In this document: positions 19,272 to 25,801 of the stretch, one piece after another
How positions within the stretch are numbered: the stretch's first letter is position 1
How the letters are laid out: each line of letters opens with the position of its first letter
Assembly: GCA_910584045.1 (NCBI GenBank)
Contig: CAJTYO010000038.1
Span: forward strand, 1-25,801
Origin: an uncultured Oscillospiraceae bacterium
GTDB lineage: Bacteria > Bacillota > Clostridia > Oscillospirales > Oscillospiraceae
Reading direction: 5' to 3'
Length of the DNA: 25,801 bases
The notes under the pieces: model-generated
Told to the model about the DNA's origin: nothing
Databases searched by the model: none
The model's input: only the letters and a program-made list of their open reading frames with translations
Translations under genes and position numbers: made by a program

Positions 19272-20566
19272 TTGACTTCCTCGCTCCCTCCGCCAGTCCT
19301 GACAGACCCGCCCCGGGCGGCCAGGGTGACAAAGGGGCTGCGGGTCTTGACGCTGTGCTTCAGCGTCACCGGCGAGGTGACCTTGGGCGTTCCGTTGCAG
19401 CGCAGGACCATCCGGAAGCAGTACTGATCCGTCAGGAACTCCACGTGCATGGACCAGTCCTGTTTGGCGGTGCCCTTGCGCAGTAGCATGTACTGTTTGA
19501 GATCCGCCAGGATCACGTCGCCCTTGGCCCCCATAGCCTGGCAATTGTCATTGAACAGCACCGGGCGGCCCAGAATGGTCTGATACTGCGCTCCGGAGAT
19601 ACCGCCCTCCGGCATCCATACCGGCTTGTCTCCCAGCATCAGCTGAGGCAGCTGGTCTTCCAGATCCGGGTGCATAAGCCACACGGCGTTACGCCTGCCG
19701 GTAAACAGGGCCCGGCTCCACATTTTGAGGATGTTCTGGGTATTCAGCGTCCCCGCCGCCTGACCGGCCTCCGGATCCACCGCGATCAGCGCGCCGCCGT
19801 TGAGGATCCCCTTAGGCTTGCCCTCTCCATCGCCGGAGATGATGGAATCCTCCAGCAGCCGGTTGGATGCCAGAGTGAATGCCGTACCAAAGAACCCGGT
19901 CATGAAGGCAGCGTCCTGAAGCAGCTCGTCGGTGGCATAGGCAAAGCCCATCATCTTCTCCAGATCCAGCTTCAGCTCCTTGAACTTGGGCTTGCTGGCG
20001 TTGACCGTGGCTCCCTCAGCCGCCCAGTACATCTGCACGCCGCCGAACACGCTGGCGGTGACGTCTGTCTCGTCGATCATCAGCCACCTGGCGGCGTTGG
20101 AGTTGGCCCCCACAGTGTAGCTGTCCACCCGAGAGAGAATGTCCCCGGTGGAGACCGCCGTCTCCAAAATCTGCCCGGCAAAATCCTCCTGGATGGCGAA
20201 GCCGCCGTCGGCGTCCACGCCCTCGCTGGCCCCCTTCACCGCGTTGTTGACTTGGAGCAGCCGCTTGTCTGCCGTATGGGTCTTGGCGGCGCTGACGATG
20301 GCCTGGAGCTGTTCGCCCAGACTGGCGAAAGGTTTCCCGTTGGGCGTGATCTCCACATGAGGGGTGCCTCCGCCGATGTCCTGGGCGCGCTCCTGGCTGC
20401 GGCGCATCAGGTTCTCCGCGGTGGCGATCTGAGCGCACAGAGCTTCCAGTTCCTTGTCCAGGGCGGCGGCGTCTTCCACCTTTCCCTCCTTCAGCAGCGC
20501 TTCCGCCGCTGCCAATTTCTCCGACTTCTTCTGACGAAGCTCATTCAAAACCTTTGCGTAATCCAT
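19268..20566 (-). CDS. Major capsid protein, HK97 fold
   Basis: A 432-residue capsid protein. Residues 1-60 are coiled coil (KVLNELRQKKSEKLAAAEAL, ELEALCAQIATAENLMRR), the delta/scaffolding region removed by the prohead protease; the mature shell domain starts near residue 100-115 (VKGASEGVDADGGFAIQEDF). Recognisable fold segments follow: MYWAAEGATVNASKPKFKEL (spine/E-loop), FAYATDELLQDA, GDGEGKPKGIL, then AVWLMHPDLEDQLPQLMLGD and ILGRPVLFNDNC. Length and N-terminal arrangement match HK97-type proteins. ATG at 20566 has GAGGAGG seven bases upstream, 15 bases after the protease stop. Confidence 0.95.
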   Translation of the reverse strand: MDYAKVLNELRQKKSEKLAAAEALLKEGKVEDAAALDKELEALCAQIATAENLMRRSQERAQDIGGGTPHVEITPNGKPFASLGEQLQAIVSAAKTHTADKRLLQVNNAVKGASEGVDADGGFAIQEDFAGQILETAVSTGDILSRVDSYTVGANSNAARWLMIDETDVTASVFGGVQMYWAAEGATVNASKPKFKELKLDLEKMMGFAYATDELLQDAAFMTGFFGTAFTLASNRLLEDSIISGDGEGKPKGILNGGALIAVDPEAGQAAGTLNTQNILKMWSRALFTGRRNAVWLMHPDLEDQLPQLMLGDKPVWMPEGGISGAQYQTILGRPVLFNDNCQAMGAKGDVILADLKQYMLLRKGTAKQDWSMHVEFLTDQYCFRMVLRCNGTPKVTSPVTLKHSVKTRSPFVTLAARGGSVRTGGGSEEVK

Positions 20567-20581
20567 GTTGTCCTCCTCGAA

Positions 20582-21331
20582 TCAGTAATATTTTTTCAGG
20601 GACAGGGAAGCCGCAAGCCTCGCCTGATCCCCAGCTTCCTCCGGTGCGCCATTTGCACGGCTTTCACCGCCTGCTGCTTCCGCACAGCCGTTTGATTGGG
20701 CCGCTGCAAGCTCCATAGCGGCCTTTTTCGCCCTCAGCTCCGCCGCGCTTGGCAGGCCCCCGCCCACGGCGTTCATCACCTGGGATGGAATAAGAGAATC
20801 TCCGCCGCCAATGACCTCATCCACCAGACCGGCCTCCACCGCCTCCTGGACGGTCAGCCACGTCTCCGCGTCCAGCATGGACGCCAGCTCCTCCCGGGAC
20901 CGTTTGCCCCGGCATTTGATCTCATAGGCGTTGAGGAGGGACTGGGCGAACTTTTCCAGATCCTCCGCCGTCTTGTAGTGGACATGCTGGTTCCCGCTGG
21001 CCGGAAGGGCGGGGTTGTGAACCATCACCTGGGCCACCGGCGTGGCCTTCACCCTCCGGCAGCCCAGCATAGCCACGCTGGCCGCCGAGGCCGCCATGCT
21101 CTGGACCTCTGCCTCCGTGGGGCACTGGGCTCCCAGCAGGACGGAATAAATCTCGAATCCGGCGAACAGGCTCCCGCCGCCGTTGTTGATCTCCAGCGTC
21201 AGCGTCTCCCCCGGTGGATTGTCCGCCAGGGCCTGCCGGATGTCTTGGGGCGAACATACCTGGAAACCGAAAAAGCGGTAGATCCAGGCGTCCGCATCGG
21301 CCACTATGTAGCCGTTCATCTGTGTTCTCAC
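20582..21331 (-). CDS. Prohead protease, ClpP/S14 family
   Basis: A 249-residue serine protease that removes the capsid delta domain and scaffold during head maturation. GTG at 21331 overlaps the portal stop (GTGA) and has GGAGG six bases upstream; ATG at 21319 is too distant from it. Catalytic features of the ClpP fold: oxyanion loop INNGGG (48-53), nucleophile Ser82 in MAASAAS, His105 in VMVHNP, Asp near 154 in MLDAETWLT, followed by EAGLVDEVIGG. The C-terminal 70 residues are an Ala-rich, poorly conserved tail typical of phage versions. Neighbours (portal upstream, capsid downstream) confirm the role. Confidence 0.93.
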   Translation of the reverse strand: MRTQMNGYIVADADAWIYRFFGFQVCSPQDIRQALADNPPGETLTLEINNGGGSLFAGFEIYSVLLGAQCPTEAEVQSMAASAASVAMLGCRRVKATPVAQVMVHNPALPASGNQHVHYKTAEDLEKFAQSLLNAYEIKCRGKRSREELASMLDAETWLTVQEAVEAGLVDEVIGGGDSLIPSQVMNAVGGGLPSAAELRAKKAAMELAAAQSNGCAEAAGGESRANGAPEEAGDQARLAASLSLKKYY

Positions 21332-22563
21332 ATTCTGCCTCCTTTTGCAGAATCTCCGGATACGATATTTTCCACCGTGTCCAAATTCTTTGTCATGTAG
21401 AACCGGGCCCCCAGCCCGCCCGGCAGGGGATTCTTCTCTTCCAGAGCCCGGCAGTCGTCTGGACAGTACACGCTGCTGGCAATCATCTTCTCGTAGAACC
21501 GGCTCCGGCTCTCATTGTCCCCTCGCAGCCGCGCCGCCACATTCATCCGCATATACAGCCCCGCCTCCAGTTGATCGAGCCGGAGGAGCTTGTACTGGAA
21601 TTCCTCCTCCCACTGGGTCACGAAGGGCTGAAGTGTGGAAATCACGAAGTCCAGCTGCTGCTGCTCGTTAGAGGAGTACGCCTGCTTGCCGCTTTGCAAC
21701 ATGTACTGCGGGATCCCGGTAAAGCGGCTGACCTCCTCTACGGAGAAATTCCTGCTCTCGATGAACTGAGCGTCTTTCTGGTTGAGCCCAATAGGGGTGT
21801 AGGTCATTCCACGGTCCAGCACCGCTACCTTGAACAGGTCGCTGGTGGCATACTGCTGGAAACTTTCCTTGATCCGCTCCCGCCCCTCCTGGCCCAGGTC
21901 CGTGTCCACAGACACAATACCGCTCATCCGCGCCCCGTTCTGGTAAAACTTTTTGGCATATTTCTGGGCACCGGCGTCCGCCGCAATGGTGGACTTTGCC
22001 AAAGCCAGCAGGCCCTTGCCATAAAGGCCGTCGTAAGTGTCAAAAAACACAATCACCAGATCCGACGGGGCGAAGGTTTTGGTCAGGCCGTCCACGGTGA
22101 AGTCGTACCACAGCTGGCCGCTCTCCTGATCTCTCCGAATGGTCCGTCCCTCGGTCGGGAGGGGAATCAGGTCGGTGATACGCCCCATCCGGTCCCGGAA
22201 GATGCCCAGATATCCCTCCCCGTGCCAGAACGCCTGGCTCATAAGAACTTTTCGGCACAGGGCGGGCCCCATTCTGTCATTGGGCCGCACCTTCAGCAGG
22301 AAGTCCAGCTCCGGCAGGGATACCGGATACCGCCCGTCCTCCCGCCGCTGGTAGACGGCCATGGGCATGACGCTCATGGCGTTGGTGAGTATACGGTGGG
22401 CTGCGGCGATGGGAGACTCCTGCTCCGCCGTCCGCTGGCCGGTGGGCAGGTCCTCCCCGGCAAAAAATATCTGCTGGAACCAGTTTTGCACTTGGTTCCA
22501 GTCCAGCTCCCGAACCTCCACCTGGTTCCTGGCCTGTCTGGATATAGACCGCGAGAAAAGCAT
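21328..22563 (-). CDS. Portal protein, HK97/phage portal family
   Basis: A 411-residue protein that forms the dodecameric DNA gate at one capsid vertex. ATG at 22563 shares a base with the previous stop (TGATG), GAGAGGGGG lies upstream; the longer in-frame reading to 22683 is a shadow of the membrane-protein gene. Recognisable portal features: RILTNAMSVMPMAVYQ, GEGYLGIFRDRMGRITDLIP, PSDLVIVFFDTYDGLYGKGL, GVVSV-like MSGIVSVDTDLGQEGR, YTPIGLNQKDAQFIESRNF, EEVSRFTGIPQYML. Length fits HK97-type portals (about 400-430). Confidence 0.94.
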   Translation of the reverse strand: MLFSRSISRQARNQVEVRELDWNQVQNWFQQIFFAGEDLPTGQRTAEQESPIAAAHRILTNAMSVMPMAVYQRREDGRYPVSLPELDFLLKVRPNDRMGPALCRKVLMSQAFWHGEGYLGIFRDRMGRITDLIPLPTEGRTIRRDQESGQLWYDFTVDGLTKTFAPSDLVIVFFDTYDGLYGKGLLALAKSTIAADAGAQKYAKKFYQNGARMSGIVSVDTDLGQEGRERIKESFQQYATSDLFKVAVLDRGMTYTPIGLNQKDAQFIESRNFSVEEVSRFTGIPQYMLQSGKQAYSSNEQQQLDFVISTLQPFVTQWEEEFQYKLLRLDQLEAGLYMRMNVAARLRGDNESRSRFYEKMIASSVYCPDDCRALEEKNPLPGGLGARFYMTKNLDTVENIVSGDSAKGGRM

Positions 22564-22793
22564 CAGCCGCCGCCCCCTCTCCGGGACCGGGCTACTACCA
22601 CGCCGTAGCCCAGGCAGCAGGCCCCGGCCACCGCCAGTGCCGCGCTGCATCCGAAGGATCGCCCCGCCGCCGCCGTGAAGCATACCCCGGCGGAGATCAG
22701 CAGCAAGTCATCCAGGTACAGCCCCAGCCAGCCCCAAAATGCCGACAGCAGAGGCCGCGCCCTGGTCCAGAAATTCCACATTTTCTTTTTCAT
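22563..22793 (-). CDS. Small membrane protein between terminase and portal
   Basis: A 76-residue protein starting ATG at 22793, one base after the terminase stop. After a basic N-terminus (KKKMWNFWTRARP) come two hydrophobic segments at about residues 15-38 (LSAFWGWLGLYLDDLLLISA) and 48-68 (AALAVAGACCLGYGVVV), ending in a basic RSRRGGGG tail. Small two-segment membrane proteins at this position are common in Clostridia phages of this type; none has a role I know. Membrane location is clear from sequence; involvement in packaging or membrane docking is only a guess. Confidence 0.75.
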   Translation of the reverse strand: MKKKMWNFWTRARPLLSAFWGWLGLYLDDLLLISAGVCFTAAAGRSFGCSAALAVAGACCLGYGVVVARSRRGGGG

Positions 22794-22794
22794 G

Positions 22795-24600
22795 CTATAT
22801 ACCCCAATCGTCAGACAAAATATGCTCGTTGATGTCACTGTCAGGCAACGGTGCCACCAGCGCCCTTGCCAGCGCATTCATTACCGCCGCCAGCGGGTCA
22901 ATCCGCTGAGAATCATCCTTGTGCTTCTTGTTGAGCTTCACGTCTCCGAAGTTATTCTGCACCTCTATGGCGTTGCCCAGGCACCAGATGAGCAGCGGGC
23001 TCTCCTCGATCACCAGCCGTCCCTGCAGGAGTAGCTCCCGGAACCCCTTCACCGCCAGATTCTGACCCGCGCAGGTCTGGGACACCTCCACGCAGAAATC
23101 CGCGTTGTTCCGCTCCTCGCACATCCGGATGGCCAGGTCCGTGGCATTGTGGCCGTCGTAGTCCACCTCGTTTACCTTCCACCCGTGGTCCCGCTCCCCG
23201 GCGCAGATCCAGTTGTCCACATACCCGTTGTCCGTCACGTCCCCCGGCGTCAGGGTGCAGTACCCGCCCCGGGCCCATGCGATGTAGGGCACCCGGTCCG
23301 TCTGCTCGTGCCGCGCCGCCGCATTCTCAGGCAGGAATCCGTGGGCCTTGATGCCATAGCGGCCGTTAGGCAGCGGAAACACCGCCCCTGTGCCAGAGAG
23401 GTCGATCCGCTTCCCCAGATCGAACCCGCAGAAGCACCGCCGTCCGTCCGTCAGTTCCGCGAACTGCTCCCGGGAGACCTGTGCCTCCCGCGCCAGATCC
23501 ATGAGCCGGGCATCAAGGTAGCTGTTGACGCTCTCCGCCTGCCACTGGCACATCCGACGGGTGAGAAACTTGCTGAGCTTTGCCGGGTCCCCGGAGCCGT
23601 AGGCGGCGGTGTATTCGCTCTCGATCTCCCCCAGCAAGGTGGCGCTGTACTCGTTGGGGTACCGCAGCACCGGGTTGGGCATCACCCACAGCCGCTTATT
23701 GTGAGGGTCCGCCCCTGGCGGAAGCTCCCGGATCATCACAAAGTACCGCTCATCCTCCACCTCGCCCCGCAGCACCTGCTTGGCGTACTGCTCTTCCCGA
23801 AAGCAAGGCTTTGATTCCGCCCCGTCCCCGGCTGTGGTAATCACATCCAGCAGAGACTGGACTCGCTTGCCAAAGGAGTCCTTCCCCAGATCGTAGATTT
23901 CCGAGTTGAGGTGAGCATGGTATTCGTCCACCTCAAAGTAAGAGGGCGCACCGGAGTCCTTATTTTTGGTATCCTTGCTGAGAGCCCGCATGAACCCGCC
24001 CCTGGTTCTGTGAACCACCGGATTGGATCGCGGGATCACCAGCCGTTTGGCGATATTGGGAGAAGCCAGGGCAATTTTCTTTGCATCCCCGAATACCCGC
24101 ATAGCCTGCCCCCGGTCCACCGCCGCGCACTCCACTTCCGGCTCCATTTCGAACTTGGCCAGCTCCGGACGGTAAGGCGGATACACCGCGTCGCCGCACA
24201 TGTGATACAGACACTTACAGCTGACCTCCGTACTCTTTACGTTCCCCCGTCCCCGCTTGCAGTAGCTCCGGTTGAACCGCCGCGCCCCGGTGTCCCGGTG
24301 GACCCAGCCGTAGAGACACCCCTGGTCGAAGACCTGCCACGGCTGAAGCTCGATAGGCTGTCCCGCGTAGACCCCCCGGACCTGGATGCACTGACCAAAC
24401 CACCGGATGATCCGATCTGCTCGGGTAGTGTCGAACACATAGGGGAAATCGTCTGTACCCTGCCGCGTCAGATCGTTCAGGTGCCGCCGGCACGCCATGA
24501 TCTCGAAGGGCCCGCACATCTCCCGCAGCTTTCCTTGTGTCACCTGCTTGGCGTACACCGAAACCGGGTGGTGCAGCCCGCTTTGCCATCTGGTTCCCAT
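22795..24600 (-). CDS. terL: Terminase large subunit, packaging ATPase/nuclease (Terminase_1 family)
   Basis: A 601-residue DNA-packaging motor. ATG at 24600 follows GGAG by six bases, just after the small subunit stop; an upstream in-frame ATG at 24624 lacks a ribosome site. The ATPase domain holds the modified Walker A GRGNVKST (about 117-124; Val replaces the usual Gly before Lys, as in many gut phages) and Walker B YFEVDEYHAH. The nuclease half has FCGFDLGKRIDLS, EVDYDGHNATDLA and a DPLAAVMNALA segment, matching the acidic residues of the RNase-H-like fold. Order and length match HK97-type large subunits. Confidence 0.95.
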   Translation of the reverse strand: MGTRWQSGLHHPVSVYAKQVTQGKLREMCGPFEIMACRRHLNDLTRQGTDDFPYVFDTTRADRIIRWFGQCIQVRGVYAGQPIELQPWQVFDQGCLYGWVHRDTGARRFNRSYCKRGRGNVKSTEVSCKCLYHMCGDAVYPPYRPELAKFEMEPEVECAAVDRGQAMRVFGDAKKIALASPNIAKRLVIPRSNPVVHRTRGGFMRALSKDTKNKDSGAPSYFEVDEYHAHLNSEIYDLGKDSFGKRVQSLLDVITTAGDGAESKPCFREEQYAKQVLRGEVEDERYFVMIRELPPGADPHNKRLWVMPNPVLRYPNEYSATLLGEIESEYTAAYGSGDPAKLSKFLTRRMCQWQAESVNSYLDARLMDLAREAQVSREQFAELTDGRRCFCGFDLGKRIDLSGTGAVFPLPNGRYGIKAHGFLPENAAARHEQTDRVPYIAWARGGYCTLTPGDVTDNGYVDNWICAGERDHGWKVNEVDYDGHNATDLAIRMCEERNNADFCVEVSQTCAGQNLAVKGFRELLLQGRLVIEESPLLIWCLGNAIEVQNNFGDVKLNKKHKDDSQRIDPLAAVMNALARALVAPLPDSDINEHILSDDWGI

Positions 24601-24601
24601 A

Positions 24602-25135
24602 TCAGTCTCCAAACAGATCGTCATCCGGTTCTGGCTCGGCCGCCGCCTTGGCCCGCTGCTGGGCCAGCCGCACCCGTCCGGAAGGCGTCAGCCCCAGCTT
24701 CTCCGCGTACTGCAGCAGCGTCCGGTCCAGGGTATGGAGCTTTCCGTTTAGGACGTTCAGTTTCCCTACCGCCTCCAGCAGATCCTCCGGCTCCATATCC
24801 GCCGATGAAGAGGCGGCGGACGCCTCCGTTACCCCCATTCGCTCCATGAGCCGTCCCACCAGCAGGATCGTCTCGTCCCGCCGGGCCAGCATGGAGCAGT
24901 ACCCTGCCAGCATCTCGCTGTCCAGATCATCCAGCAAGGCCAGCCCCTCCATACGTTTGAGTATCTGGTTCCAATAGGCGTTTGCCTGCTTGTTCCTGGA
25001 AACGAACGCTGGCTTCTTCAACTTGCGCCGCACCAGCCGGGGAAGGATATCCTCCTCCGCCTGCCGCCGGGCTTCCCGCTCCGCTTCGGTCAGATGCTTG
25101 GTCATATTCTCGCTGCTCTTTACCGCCCCCGGCAT
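24602..25135 (-). CDS. terS: Terminase small subunit, P27 family
   Basis: A 177-residue protein that recognises phage DNA and starts packaging. ATG at 25135 has GGAAGGAGG about seven bases upstream; in-frame sequence before it is unconstrained. P27-type features: basic N-terminal segment (ILPRLVRRKLKKPAFVSRNK), the helical core (ANAYWNQILKRMEGLALLDD, SEMLAGYCSMLARRDE) and the C-terminal LLQYAEKLGLTPSGRVRLA hallmark, ending in an acidic DDDLFGD tail. Its HNH and large-subunit neighbours are those of cos-type HK97-like phages. Confidence 0.92.
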   Translation of the reverse strand: MPGAVKSSENMTKHLTEAEREARRQAEEDILPRLVRRKLKKPAFVSRNKQANAYWNQILKRMEGLALLDDLDSEMLAGYCSMLARRDETILLVGRLMERMGVTEASAASSSADMEPEDLLEAVGKLNVLNGKLHTLDRTLLQYAEKLGLTPSGRVRLAQQRAKAAAEPEPDDDLFGD

Positions 25136-25315
25136 GGTCTGCCTCCTTCCTGATCCCTGATGGGGGAAATTTTCTTGCAAACGAGGGGGCTCGCGGTCTG
25201 TCCCGCCGCTCTGCAAAACTTTTTTGGGGTGGGGGGACGTGCGAGGAATCCCGCACACCCGCGCCCGGCTCCGCCCGTGCGCACGCCGGAGCGCGGACGT
25301 AGCTTCCGGCGAAAA
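25136..25315. other. Intergenic region between HNH and terminase genes, possible cos region
   Basis: About 180 bp without a gene. It contains a G-run patch and an imperfect inverted repeat GTGCG-AGGAATCC-CGCAC (25239-25256). In HNH-terminase phages the packaging site often lies near these genes, so this is a sensible place for cos, but no defined cos sequence can be recognised. Confidence 0.3.
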
Positions 25316-25687
25316 TCACCGCCAGGAATCGCGCCGTTTTTTCTTGTTTTCCGCCGCTGTTTTCCTGCTGTGACAGAAGTGGCACAGGCTCTGGAGGTTT
25401 CTTCGGTCGGTGAACAGCGCCCAGTCCCCCTTGTGTTCCCGGACGTGGTCCACATCTGTGGCACGAGTCCGAACGCCAGAGCGAGCGCACTCCCGGCAGA
25501 AAGGCTCGCGTAGTATCTGCCAAGGGCGAAGGTCGTCCGTCCAGATTTTCAGCGAATACCAGGAGCGCCAGACGGCAGCCTCCCTGGACCTGGGCGCGGC
25601 CTTGGGCCTGTGGAGGGGGCAACACCCCTCCCTAGTCAGGGCCCCGCAGCCGGGATGCCGGCAGGGTCGAAGCGGCTTCAATGCCAC
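25316..25687 (-). CDS. HNH endonuclease
   Basis: A 123-residue nuclease that, in HK97-like phages, partners the terminase in cos cleavage. GTG at 25687 has GGAGG nine bases upstream. Zinc-binding cysteines: CRHPGC (9-14), FCREC (about 63-67) and CHFC near residue 103; the catalytic HNH core is DVDHVREHKG...NLQSLCHFCHSRKT, with the His of DH, Asn of NL and His of CHSRK. Length fits phage HNH proteins (about 110-130). It lies directly upstream of the terminase genes, after a terminator for the preceding gene. Confidence 0.93.
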   Translation of the reverse strand: MALKPLRPCRHPGCGALTREGCCPLHRPKAAPRSREAAVWRSWYSLKIWTDDLRPWQILREPFCRECARSGVRTRATDVDHVREHKGDWALFTDRRNLQSLCHFCHSRKTAAENKKKRRDSWR

Positions 25688-25705
25688 GGGCTGTCACCTC
25701 CGGGC

Positions 25706-25762
25706 AAAAATAATAACGCCAGCACCAACGGCTTCCCCGAAGGAAAGTCATTGGCACTGGCG
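25706..25762 (-). terminator. Intrinsic terminator upstream of late operon
   Basis: On the minus strand CGCCAGTGCCAA (25762-25751) pairs with TTGGTGCTGGCG (25728-25717) over 12 bp with two wobbles. The interior holds a second stem, CTTTCC-UUCG-GGGAAG, with a classic UUCG tetraloop, and the 3' side is TTATTATTTTTG. It ends the upstream gene, whose stop codon lies inside the left side, and separates it from the HNH gene. Confidence 0.85.
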
Positions 25763-25801
25763 CTGAACGCACTGGCCCTTGTCGATATCCAGAACAATCT
25801 C
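25748..25801 (-). CDS. C-terminal end of an upstream gene (partial)
   Basis: The minus strand entering the window is open for 17 codons (EIVLDIDKGQCVQRQCQ) to TGA at 25750-25748, directly in the ascending arm of the terminator. Too short to identify. The stop-terminator arrangement supports it being the end of a real gene. Confidence 0.4.
   Translation of the reverse strand, partial: EIVLDIDKGQCVQRQCQ

Noticed and set aside
19670..20695. Plus-strand open frame (341 codons) opposite the major capsid gene
   Set aside because: Antisense shadow caused by GC-biased third codon positions of the capsid gene.
21214..22608. Long plus-strand open frame (464 codons) opposite the portal gene
   Set aside because: It mirrors the portal gene, is Pro/Arg/His-rich as antisense of GC-rich coding DNA is, and has no ribosome site or recognisable motif.
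24600..24624. Earlier ATG start for the terminase large subunit
   Set aside because: No ribosome site before 24624, whereas GGAG lies six bases before ATG at 24600.
23149..24849. Two large plus-strand open frames opposite the terminase genes
   Set aside because: Both are antisense shadows of terL and terS with no ribosome sites.
1..25801. tRNA genes, integrase or attachment sites
   Set aside because: I looked on both strands for tRNA-like cloverleaves, integrase motifs and end repeats and found none; the lysogeny and integration genes must lie outside the window.

Overview
The window is the structural and lysis half of a temperate, HK97-like tailed phage (siphovirus type), almost certainly a prophage or phage of a high-GC gut Clostridia host (Oscillospiraceae/Flavonifractor-like). 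That host call is inference from GC-rich wobble-G/C codons, strong AGGAGG ribosome binding sites and the style of the phage proteins; no host gene, integrase, tRNA or attachment site is visible. Nearly all phage genes lie on the minus strand, so the late operon reads from the right end of the window to the left, with ATGA, GTGA and TGATG stop-start overlaps typical of translationally coupled morphogenesis genes.

In transcription order: the last codons and a strong terminator of an upstream gene (25.8-25.7 kb); HNH endonuclease; small (P27-type) and large terminase; a small membrane protein; portal; ClpP-type prohead protease; HK97-fold major capsid protein; gp6-type connector (18.9 kb). The head-tail connector block is then interrupted by a 3.4-kb accessory island (15.5-18.9 kb), after which the head-tail adaptor, a tail-terminator-like protein, an HK97-gp10-like protein, major tail protein, a frameshifted tail assembly chaperone pair, a 1158-residue tape measure, tail tip proteins, an S74-chaperoned tail protein, coiled-coil and duplicated-module fibre proteins, small accessory genes, an XkdX-like microprotein, holin and CHAP endolysin follow. 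Downstream of the lysin is a three-gene cassette of unknown function (glycine/cysteine-rich 214-residue protein, 115- and 157-residue proteins), then a gene-free, structured stretch running off the left edge that may be the start of a large noncoding RNA.

The most novel material is the accessory island. It holds a full Bro-N/KilAC-like antirepressor, a plus-strand lipoprotein with its own promoter, terminator and flanking 24-nt direct repeats, a ribbon-helix-helix regulator whose sigma-70-like promoter carries a perfect 14-bp palindrome in the spacer, an unknown 126-residue protein, a chimera of a Bro-N start with a GIY-YIG-like (T5orf172/MUG113) domain, and a predicted ~75-nt plus-strand small RNA with near-consensus promoter and terminator lying antisense between the regulator gene and its downstream partner. 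A second plus-strand accessory gene (HExxH metallopeptidase-like, 3.1-3.9 kb) has its own promoter and collides tail-to-tail with a phage gene by 134 bp. These AT-richer, self-promoted genes look like lysogeny-expressed cargo placed in otherwise tightly packed late genes.
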